A stretch of DNA of 64,000 bases from Ceratopteris richardii (taxonomy: Eukaryota > Streptophyta > Polypodiopsida > Polypodiales > Pteridaceae). Position numbers and translations under genes: made by a program. Location of the stretch: positions 133,778,773-133,842,772 of the forward strand of contig CM035412.1 in NCBI GenBank assembly GCA_020310875.1. Direction: 5' to 3'. Numbering within the stretch: the stretch's first letter is position 1; every line of letters begins with the position of its first letter. The notes under the pieces were generated by a model. That model saw only the letters and a list, made by a program, of their open reading frames with translations, ran no database searches and was not told the origin of the DNA. This document shows positions 26,939-36,757 of this stretch, in pieces.

Positions 26939-29900
26939 AACACCACTATATGTAGTTTCCAAAAATCTTAATGTAGTCACTCTTGTGAACATAGAGTTTT
27001 AGGTAACCATATGTGCCTCCTTTTTATAGGTTCTATCCAATCAAAGCATAGTCTTTGGATTTTTGCCTAAACTTCTATGTCTTGCTAAGTTTGCATCCTT
27101 GGGAAAACGTTCGGATTTCAAGAATTCAACCAATGGAGTAATCCACTCACATACTAAAGTGATGTGGTATAAGGTCCCAAACTTCATCGGGGGTTTTCTA
27201 ATAAAAATACAATAGTGCTTATTTTTTTGACCTTATTCAATTGTCTATTGGTGTAAGCTATAGTTAGATCCAAATTTTCGTCTTGAGCTGGATGTGCTAG
27301 CTCACATCCAATTGCAAAATTTGATGCATTGACATGATCATGGAATGGTTTATTCTAATCAAGCATTGTCAATATTGGTGCGCAACACAAGCCTCATTTT
27401 AACTCCATGAAAGATTTTTCACATTTGTCATTCCACTTAATTTTTGTTAAGAGACTATAAATATGCTAGCTATGATCACATACATGTGGATAAAGTGTTT
27501 GTAGTATCCATAATGTATCATAAAGGCTTGTACTTCCTTTACCATTCTAGGTCATGGAAATTCTATTATGGATCTTACCTTAACCCTATATGTAGATATC
27601 CGATTTTAAGGGACTATGTGGCCTAGGATTTTTTCATAGCATGAACACACACTTTTCCAAATTTAGACCTAATCAATAATCTATACTTGTCAAATATTTA
27701 TCTGAGTTTGGGAATGTGATTCTGTCTTAAGTGGGAATGAGTAGACAAATCATCCACACAGAATTCCAAATTCTTTCTTAGAAGTTCGTTAAGACCATGA
27801 CACGCTAATAGTTGAAATGTAATAAGAGGATTGGTAAAACCATGGCATCATATGAAATGCAAAAATATCACATTATGTGACAAAAGATATCTTACATTGG
27901 TCTTCTAGGGTGATGAAAACCTGGTTGTACCTAAAAACCCATCAAGGAAGCTATAAGTTTCCTTTCCTACTTCACGTTCTAATATATGTTTTGTGCTAGA
28001 AATTGGATAACTATCTCTTATAGGGGTAGCATTTTTTTTCTTCAAGTTAATTCTCACATGTAGTTTACCATTCTTTTTGGGCACTACTATAATGGGGGAT
28101 ATCTATTCACTATGCTCATTTTTGTAAATAAATCTTGCTTCTATCAATATGTGAATCTCTTCCTTTATTGAAGGACCATAAACATCATTATATGTGTAAG
28201 GCTTTTGCTTTATTACACCTGGATTTTATACTCACAGTTATTCTATGCAAAAAAATATCTTTTTCCACTCCTTTCAAATCTTTGTAAGTCTGTGCAAACT
28301 TTTCTCTATATTCTTGTAGTAGATTTACCATCTCCTCTTCTTCTTCTTGGCTCAATTCCCCCCCTATGTATGTAAACTTTCTTCTTGATTTTCGATTGTC
28401 ACTACAATATTTTGAGCTTGTTTCTTTATTATCATATGCTTCTCCCATTAAGGCTTCTCTCTTGGGATTTCTCACTCTAATATTTCCGTCCTCAATTTCA
28501 TACTTCTTGAAATTGCTTAGAACTTTGAATAGGGATTCTAGCTCTTCTTTTGATGGTTCTTTATGTTTTTCTTCTTCTTAACTTCTTGCTTCTCAACTTA
28601 TAGATTCACAATGTTTACACTCACAATGATAGGTTTTTCTTGTCCAAGTATTGCTCCTTTGATTCGAACATGCTATTCATTATAATGGATTATAATCCTC
28701 ATCATTCCTTCTTCATCCACCATTGTACTACAGTCACATTCGTCCAATATTGGTTTGCACATGAACAATGATATAGCATAGCCATCCTCATGGAAATAAG
28801 GTGTCCATTGTCCTTCATTGAGCTCTATGTCCATGGTTGCTAATAGCTCAACCCAACTGTGTGGCCCAAAATCCTCATCTTGAAATACCATAGACGTGTA
28901 GGTAGGGTCTCTTATGATTCTATCATATTGTGAGGTTCCATCTTCTCATGCTTTTAAGCATTTTGCTTCTTGTTATACCCCTTTGCATATCCACATTTGA
29001 GTATGTTGGTGCATGCATAATGGATCAGAAGAGGTCACTGAGAGAACCAACATAGATTTTTCTTGCACCTTGTTAATAGGATTCCATTATAGAGCTTGGA
29101 CATTTCTAAATGTTTATTCCTTCAAGTTGACTTTAGTGGTCACTACTAAACGCTTCAAGTACAAAGAGTTGGTTTCCCAATCTTGTACAATTTGTAACTA
29201 TCTCAAAAATGGTCGACCTAATATCAACTTGAAGACACAATTGTTTCCAAAGACACATATAGCAAATGTGTAATCGGTATCTACAGCATAAGTAGTGAGA
29301 GTAAGCCCTTTTAGCAATCCCAATAGTCATTCAATATAGCCATATGCAGTTTGAAGATTCACCCTTGTCAATCACAAGGCTCTATTTCCCCACTACACCC
29401 ATAAGGATAAGGTAGCAACGGAAACATCTGCACTTGAATCTAAGATTGCTTTGGTTGTGTAATCCTAATGGGTAATGGCAAGATGGGTATTAACTTCTTT
29501 GCCTTCAATCATGTCTCCAATCTTAATTAAATGTATTTCTAGAATTTTTATCTTAGATCCCAGCTTTGAATGAGTGGAATTCAGTTTCGGAACTTGATTA
29601 GCCACATGCTTCCGAGAATTCTAGTTAACCTTTAGAAGCTCTTCTAAATTGAGATGACATTGCACTTTAGTGTTCTTGATTGCTTTTGTGTTTCTAGGGA
29701 TGATTGAATTCTCATGTCTCACTATCATCATGGGGACTTGAAACTAAAGAGATTTAGATTCTAATGGGCCTATGAGTGGAAACTCTAGGAGAGAATTAGA
29801 TTCAAAATATAATCTAGCTGGGACTCTACTTGATCTCCATATAGAGAAGGTACTTCTAGGGGAAACTAGTCTTGGAGGCCATCTATCTCTTGGATAGGAT

Positions 29901-30110
29901 GAGTCTCTTGCTCTTTGGAACATTTATTCTCTTCTATCCCTCATAAGAACTCTTGGGGATACTTGGAAATGGAGGGAGTTATTCCGCACTCAGTAAAGTT
30001 AGGAATGTAAAATTCTTTAGGGTCAAAGTTACGTCTCTCAATTGTAATGGAATGAGCCTTTTGTGCCAGTAAAGCCTCTTTCTCCATTGACAATTTCTCT
30101 AATGGTTCTA

Positions 30111-30268
30111 TCATGGACAAAGGAAACCATCCTAAACCTTAGATTCCATGTGAACCCTGTATCTCATGATTGGTTCAGAATTATGAGAAACAAATGCTTC
30201 CATTGCGTCCGGAACATGCAAAACCCTAAGATTGACTATCGACTTGCCTGATTCGGATATCTAGAGCT
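30111..30268 (+). repeat. Left 158-bp direct repeat around the LTR-gag insertion
   Basis: Starts TCATGGACAAAGG and ends AGAGCT. It is about 90% like 30998-31149. The pair brackets 30269-30997 and is also present in copy B (50326-50484 and 51214-51346). Confidence 0.85.
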
Positions 30269-30279
30269 CATGTTTTGAA

Positions 30280-30307
30280 TTGATGACATCATCGATGATA
30301 TCATCAA
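30280..30307 (+). promoter_or_regulatory. 28-bp near-perfect palindrome upstream of TATA box
   Basis: TTGATGA...TCATCAA centred on ATCGAT; 13 of 14 base pairs match. It lies about 37 bp upstream of TATATAAGG. The half-site GATGACATCATC resembles palindromic bZIP binding sites, which is inference only. The same palindrome is at 50496-50523. Confidence 0.6.
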
Positions 30308-30343
30308 TGCGTAACCGCCTTTCATGAACTGCCCTTGAAAACC

Positions 30344-30350
30344 TATATAA
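30344..30350 (+). promoter_or_regulatory. TATA box of the 542-bp LTR
   Basis: CCTATATAAGGAGGGG is a canonical plant TATA box inside the LTR, with the palindrome upstream and a donor-like GTAAGT about 75 bp downstream. The equivalent in copy B is 50560-50566. Confidence 0.6.
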
Positions 30351-30812
30351 GGAGGGGTTGGCCACATTCATAATCAGTCTTGCCAATACCAATCTTGGGA
30401 GCTCAAGGAGTCGTGACCACCAAGTAAGTACTCTCCAAGTTCCAGTTCCTGTTCTTGTCTTGTTCCTTGTTCTAGTCATGTCTAGTCTTGTATCCTAGAC
30501 ATCTAGTCTTGTCCTCTTGTAATCTCATAGTACGAGATCTTGTCGAGTTCTTCCTTGTATCTACTCCATCTCCCAGAGGGGAGTTCTTGTAATCTAGAGA
30601 CCTTGTTCCATACTTATGATCCCGGGTTGTGGGATCTCCTGTATCATCTCTAGCCGAGTTATCTATACCTACGGTCCTGGGTTGTTGGACTTCTTGTATC
30701 AGTTACATATTCTTGTGCTATTTTCCCTAAGTGGGTATTCTTGTAATCAGAAGTATATTTCAAAAATCTTGTCTATTGTAGTCACAGAGCACAATCTAGT
30801 GCTCCCCTGACA

Positions 30813-30997
30813 TTTTGGCAAGACAAGCTTCCATCCAAGACCAGTCATCATGGAGAATGCTTATGAACAGATTGTAGCATCACTTCAGAGTCTCCAAGAA
30901 CAAGTCGAAGACCTAACTCATCAACATACACAAATCGAGATGGGACATCCAGGGCATGTAGGTGCACTCCTCCAAGATTTACAAGAACGAAGTGATG
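30813..30997 (+). mobile_element. Leader and start of gag, retroelement fragment
   Basis: Directly after the 542-bp LTR. From an ATG at about 30852 a short frame reads a heptad-like, Gln- and Glu-rich stretch (MENAYEQIVASLQSLQEQ), the sort of coiled coil found at gag N-termini. It stops at the right-hand direct repeat. The rest of the element is absent. Confidence 0.5.
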
Positions 30998-31149
30998 TCA
31001 TGGACAAAGGAAACCATGCTAAACTTTAGATTCCATGTGAACCCTGTATCTCATGATTGGTTCAGAATTAGAAGAAACCAATGCTTCCATTGCATCCGGA
31101 ACGTGCGAAAACCCGACTATCTACTTGCCTGATTCGGATATCAAGAGCT
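30998..31149 (+). repeat. Right 152-bp direct repeat around the LTR-gag insertion
   Basis: Starts TCATGGACAAAGG and ends TCAAGAGCT; partner of 30111-30268. Far too long for an ordinary integrase target duplication. Confidence 0.85.
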
Positions 31150-31390
31150 ATAAGGGAAAGGGTCTTCTTAGACATGATTAATTTGACAGGGGCAAGACAT
31201 GTTTCTACGGGTGTGGATGGAATTATAAGACCCTTTCTTATATCATGGTCCTGCTATATGGTCTCTTTTACAACTCGACTTCCTCGTTTCCCTGCTCGAC
31301 AAGGGTGGCTGCAAGTTTGGAGTCCGTTCTCTCGTTGGGACAATTAACTGCAATGTGGCCAGGGTTTCCACAATATAGACATAACTTTTT

Positions 31391-34056
31391 ATCCCTCCTT
31401 CTTTGTTTCTCTTGTGCTGTTAGAGGCTATGATGTGGTTCTAAACCCCAAGGAATAGCTGCGGAAGTATACTTATGTTGTGCCTAAGACCACTTGGAATT
31501 GACCTATATGCACTCCCCTAAGCCCACAATCAGACTCAAATGTAACTATAGAGGGAAAATGAGGAAAAACCCGAATGCCTATGCAGTGTGATATCCATTC
31601 CCGAGGTTGGCTCTTGGAAGCACTCTCTTCCTCATGCGTACACACTCTCTATTTACTTACTCTATTACTCTCACTCCTTCATGATTCGTTTCTCTCTCTT
31701 TTCGTTCAAAGCTCCAATCCTTCTTCCCCTCTGACTCAATTTCTAGTAACCTCACTCTCATCTCCCACTTCTTTTCCTTCCTCCATTTCTATGAAATCTG
31801 GATTCACTTGCCACGAATTTATGTTAGCTAAGAAGGGTCTAACTAAAACACACCATTCGAGACATACATAGGGTGCAATTACTTCGATACGATGTCTTGA
31901 ATACAAGGAAATCCACAAGTGTCCAACTTTTGTTGTTGCAAAAGGATGTAGCTCCTCTACTATTCAACTCAGTTCTTATGAATCAACTCTCGCCATGACA
32001 AGTATGTATATCCTAATATTCCTTTGCATATGCTGTGGTTTCATATTACCCAATTCCACTCAGTCCATAATTCCAATAAAATTTGGATTGTGAGTCTATC
32101 TCAATCCTTCATAGGTAATGTTCTCTTCCCCAAGTCTCTGTATCTGTTGTCACATCAAGCCTTTGAAGAAGACATAACAAAAGAAGTCCCACATAAGATA
32201 GGGGTTGTAGTCATGAACAAGGTTATTGATAAAGAGATCAGATCATGCATCGTATAATATGCGCATATAGTTTATTTTTCATGGATGAGCCCACAGTGTG
32301 TGATGTTGCCTAAAATATCATGCACATCCTTACCCATAGTCTATCAAAATCTGCTCAACGAACTAAGAGAAATTTTCGAAAAAGAGTAAAAAGTATGCTA
32401 TTTGTCCTTCATGACGATTATGCCTCCATGGATGAGACCCAAAATGACCCAAAATTTTAGTACAAATGCAAAGAATTATCACTCGTCCTTCATTCCACAT
32501 TGCATGCTCTGATTTCCAGCTTATGAGTTTGTGTACTTGTCATTATTGTCCCCTTTGTTAATGTGCACGTACATACATCCCACTATTATGTGCAATTCAA
32601 TCGTTGAAATCCCCTATCTTATGCTGAACGCAATTTCTGTCTATTTTCCTTAGCAAGCAAAATTTCTTTTCTTTTAATGTTACACATCCACTCCAAGGGT
32701 GTAGGGTTACAGACCGTCAAGTTTTTTCACCGTTCCTTGGATAGCTGGGCAATAAGATATCCTTCGCACATTAAAATGAAATGTATGTGCAGAATAAAAC
32801 GCAGGTGAATTTAACACAGAGTTATGGTAGAATGGAACTGAGAGAGTTAAACGCTCATTGCAGAACATCCAGTATGTGTATTACTCACCCTACAAAGACA
32901 GAGCTATCAGTGTCTGTGCAAAGAAAACCGCATCCCCATTGGGAAAGATGAATGATGCATAGCCAATACATGTTAGCACCATCAAGAAAATATAAATGGA
33001 GATGCTATGTGGCAATCCTGAGCGGACGTGAAACTTAGAAAGTTCTCAGATCACTTACACAGTGTGAATCTCTTTCCACGCCGATCCATAAAATTGAACC
33101 TGGAGAAGAATTCCATTGTGCTGATCGTGGTCTGGCCTCGCAGAGTTTGGTTACCATTTTCATATTAAACAGAGTCCTTCCTCCCTTCCTCATGCGTTGG
33201 ACAGCCTATTCTCTCCTCGTAGTGGAGTTTCCTTTCCCACCATTCAAACCAGCTCCACTTTGATACTCTCCAAAATCTCGGTGATGCCAAGTGCCTCTAT
33301 TACTCGATTTAGCATTCTCCACTGCATCTCTTTCACTGTATTCCTCTTGATGCCATCCTCTGAGTCAATTCAGCTTGCTCGACAGTCTTCCAAATTTAAG
33401 AGTAAACAATCGCCTCCCTCGAGCCCTCCCCGTACTCTGACCCACCAGCCACCAAGAGCACCCACAACCTCTGCTAAAGCTTGAAGAAGCAGAGATGATT
33501 CCCCATTGACGACATGTGCGATGCTCAGTCCATCTCCTGGTATGGCTGGTAGCTGATGTTATCCCTCCCTTCGGCCTCACTTGATTTCTATCCCAAGAAC
33601 AGATGCTATCTGCTCTTGATTGCCCAGCTTCTACAGCGTGACCCCTGAGTTGATTAACTCCATGCTTCGAAACACAAGCCCAGCTCAAGCTTCCACCTCC
33701 CTCAACAAATTCCTTCCGTTCCCTTTTTTTTTTTCCATTTTCTGTCTGGTTGCACACCCCGTGCAAGAGAGCCCCCATCTGCGCAATAGCCCCCTTTTTT
33801 TTTACTACTCTCCTCCGAGTAATCTCCAGGCTCCAGGACAAAAAAGCTTGTTTCTTTTCAGATCCACGAGCTTACCCCCCCTCCACTGAGGACAAACACA
33901 CATACAACAGTCTGCAAAAAGAAAACTTCCACCAATTCCCCAAATCTCCTTCTGACAGCCGCCTGCAAAGAGAAATGGGTTGAACGACCTTTGGCAGATT
34001 CTTTGATGCATTTGCAGATAAAAACGGAAGAAAAACAAAGGTGGCTTCGCTTCAAG
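31391..34056. other. Copy A spacer with antisense coding-like remnants
   Basis: No recognised family. On the minus strand a short segment around 33340-33180 reads MQWRMLNRVIEALGITEIL and related residues, conserved in copy B (about 53560-53420). The pyrimidine-rich 33700-33830 precedes it. The rest (31400-33150) holds only short frames. It may be decayed host-gene or retroelement 5' sequence. Confidence 0.3.
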
Positions 34057-34069
34057 TCACACACTTTAT

Positions 34070-34197
<128 letters not shown>

Positions 34198-34807
34198 TTA
34201 AGTATGTAGTCACTGACAAGGATAACGGCCCTTCCTTTGACAGCCTTGAAGGATGACTGACTCTCAAATAATGAGCACAACTGACTGCCTAGAAGAAAAT
34301 TGCTGCCACCAAATTCCCACAATTGATATGCAGATCAATTAATGTGGTTTCCAGGATGATATCCGCGTGAGTCTCTTTTACCACTGATCATCAATAAGTT
34401 GCTCTTCTTCAATGGTTCCCATGAGGGCAACATCTTTGCTTATTGAGATAGACCATCTGTGTTAGCACACATGCGGTAACCACCAAAACAAAAAGTCATA
34501 TCTCCAAGTATTGCCTCCCTTGATAGCATTCCTCTTTGACCAGAAGTCGTCGTGTAACCTCCAAATATTTCCCATCAATCATCTAATAACTCTTCAAGTA
34601 CCTGAAATCAACTATCTTCTCCTGCCAAGTAGAAACATATTAATGCATAAAAACAACCATTTCCTGAGCTAACATACTCCCATCTTCTTATTTGCGATGT
34701 CGTCCTCGACGAGCCACTCCTGCTGCAATATAATCCAAACAAGCCTAACCGCATTCGTCGCGGGTCTTCAGGGCGCCAAGGAGGGCCTTCGCTTTAGTGC
34801 TGTGTTA

Positions 34808-34866
34808 TAAAAAAAAGAAAAGAAAAAAAAAAAAAGAAGAAAGAGAAGAGAAAAGAAAAAATATAG
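34808..34866 (+). repeat. Purine-rich tract 1 in LINE 5' UTR
   Basis: An almost pure A/G run made of AAAAGAAAAG-type units. A second, longer tract (35075-35165) lies 210 bp downstream, so the leader has two spaced purine blocks. Confidence 0.8.
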
Positions 34867-35074
34867 ATTCAAAAAAGCAAAGAGGAATCGTGCTTCCCTT
34901 TTCTGGCCTCACTGTCGGCTTACTCTGGCAAAACACTCGTGGACAATGGGTTGAAGTCTTTCTTTGCCAAAGTAAATTCAAGGTGCGCTGGTGGGCGCCT
35001 ATTTTTTTGTTCGGAAAATAGTTTTCTTTCCTCCTCCAAGCCGCTTGTATGGAAGGTTTTCGTAGCTTGAATTA

Positions 35075-35165
35075 GAAAAAAGAAGAGAAAAAAAAAGAGA
35101 GAAGAAGAAAAAGAAAAAAAAGAAAGAGAAGAAAAAAAAAAAGAAAAAAAAGAAAAAGAAAAGAA
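35075..35165 (+). repeat. Purine-rich tract 2 in LINE 5' UTR
   Basis: About 90 bp of nearly uninterrupted A and G just before the T/G-rich part of the leader. Same composition as tract 1. Confidence 0.8.
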
Positions 35166-35369
35166 TTAGAAAAGTTTCAAAAAAGTAGATGTGTGCTCCC
35201 CTCTTTTGTGGGATTTTTGGCCTTTTTGTCTTTCCCTGAATAGCGGAGTATTTGGCTGCAATGTGATCGGTGGGGGGAGTTTTCCTTGTCTGTGGTCTGC
35301 TTTCTCTCTACGCTGGAGGGTCTTGCCGCTGGGCATTGAAAATTATAAGTGGTGCAAGTTCCTTCGGCC

Positions 35370-36757
35370 ATGGATGTGGCTTCGTCCTCCCTCGTGAAAA
35401 GTAATCGGGCCCCCCCCCTGGGGAGACCGGCACTCTGGCCGCTCTGCTGGAGGGGGGGTCATGTGCCGCCCCAGGGGCATCCGAAAGTGTTGAATCCCCC
35501 ATCGTGTCCCTCAGTAGACCCGCAGTTCTGTCTGCTCAGGAGGAGCTCAAGAAAGTTTTCCTCGTCGGCCAAGTGTTTGGCCCTAGGCCCCCGCTCGAAA
35601 TCGTGCGACAATGGCTTCGAAAAGAGTGGTTTCCTCGAGGACTAATCGTCAGCAAATGCCAGTTCTTACCAGCAAACCACATGCTGCTAGTCTTTGAAAA
35701 TGAAGAGATGGCGTTCCAGGCCCTAAGCGTTGGCACCTGGCAGCTCGGTCGGACGACCCTGTGCTTATTCAGATGGTCCCCGGACTTTACCCCCGACAAA
35801 TCGAAATCACTTCGGTACCCTCTTTGGGTTGAGCTCCCTAACCTCCCATACTTCTTGTACAACTTCGTGTGGGACATAGTCTCCCCTATCGGCAAGCCGT
35901 TGGCTTCACGAGAAGACATCGGTGGACTCATCTACGAGGGTGCAAGACACTCGTTCAATGCTAGATGGCACCCACAAATCTGCGTCGAGGCCGACCTCAG
36001 TTCGCCGCTTCCATCAACGATCAAAGTGGACATGGGCGAAGGAGATGTTTGGGAGCAGGACATCACCTACAAAAACCTCCCCAACGCGTGCTTTCGTTGT
36101 GGCCAGCAAGGTCACAGGATTAAAGACTGCCCTCTCAGGCAAAAAAACAAGCGATTTCAAGAAGCCTCCAAAACTGCTCAAGACAACTTTGACGATTTGA
36201 CCCACGTGATCAAGGAAGGGGAAGGCAAGGGCCTCCTCAATCCACAAGCTGATACCGATGGCTTTACTGAAGTTAGAAGAAGAAGGAAAAGAAGTCCGAG
36301 GGCCAACGGTGAGAGGAACAACCTGCCAATTACCACACACAGCAATTTGTATTGCAATCTTGGAAAGGAGATCAACGAGCTCGACTACCCAGGTGGGAAG
36401 CCACCTGTGATAGACAACTACGACGTAGCCCTAGAGATCCCTGACAACAAAGAAACCCCCCAGGAGGGCTACACTACAAGCAAGGAAGATGGTTTCACTA
36501 CTAATAATGAAGACAACATGGATAGTGAAAGTTCCATCATTGGATCGACGATCCCGGAAACGATGCCGAGCACGGGGCCCAATTCTCCCCAGCGGGGGGC
36601 ATCCCGCAAAGGGAAACAGCCTTTGGAGTTACCCTGGAAAAGCCCCCATAAGAACCGATTTCTAAGTCGGGATCAGATCCCAGCGAAAAAGAAAGATGAA
36701 GCCAAGAGAAGAAAGGACAAGGCTCCCTCCCGCAAAGAGGGATCAATACAAAAATGA
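35370..36757 (+). CDS. LINE ORF1, RNA-binding protein (DUF4283 plus CCHC)
   Basis: The uninterrupted frame runs from an ATG at 35504 to TGA at 36757 (417 residues). A DUF4283-like domain covers residues about 10-150 (WLRKEWFPRG and FENEEMAFQAL features), followed by a CCHC knuckle CFRCGQQGHRIKDC near residue 195, then a charged, low-complexity tail ending in Lys-rich sequence. This is the usual ORF1 layout of plant L1 elements, which binds LINE RNA. An earlier ATG at 35370 (MDVASSSLVKSNRAPP) reads in another frame up to a run of nine C (35410-35418). After a one-base shift in that run the reading is continuous into the 35504 frame. The likely ancestral start is therefore 35370, with one C lost; 35504 is the alternative start. 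ORF1 ends inside the ORF2 start, with an ATGA overlap. Confidence 0.85.

Larger units (their letters stand above)
30271..30812 (+). repeat. LTR of an unassigned retroelement, copy A
   Basis: Starts TGTTTTGAATTG, ends CCCCTGACA, 542 bp, and is matched at equal length by 50487-51028. It carries a palindrome (30280-30307), a TATATAA box (30344-30350), a GTAAGT donor-like site (30424) and at least fourteen CTTGT pentamers between 30436 and 30780. The primer site just inside (TGGCAAGAC) cannot be assigned to a tRNA with confidence. Only this LTR and a short gag start survive. Confidence 0.65.
27050..31390 (-). mobile_element. Old antisense Ty3/gypsy remnant (gag, protease, RT)
   Basis: Minus-strand order: a gag zinc knuckle [14 protein letters not shown] (31381-31340), a protease motif DSSADVS (about 29450-29425) followed by an ILGRPFLR-like stretch (about 29220), a pre-RT segment (28475-28188), RT with LEDQCKISFVT and CVDDL-like motifs (about 27930-27735), and a decayed RNase H zone (to about 27050). 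Protease preceding RT, with no integrase between them, and the ILGRP stretch mark it as Ty3/gypsy. It has many breaks. No LTR of its own is identified. An unrelated LTR-gag piece (30269-30997) lies inside it, and the tandem duplication starts inside its protease. Confidence 0.75.

Noticed and set aside
26944-27049. Continuation of the old antisense copia LTR beyond Copia-3
   Set aside because: It has a TATA box and faint similarity to 20160-20260, but too little aligns to assign it.
30271-30997. Integrated pararetrovirus (caulimovirid) promoter
   Set aside because: A TATA box with a palindromic upstream site invited the idea, but there is no movement-protein, coat or RT domain. The TG...CA ends of equal length in two copies fit an LTR better.
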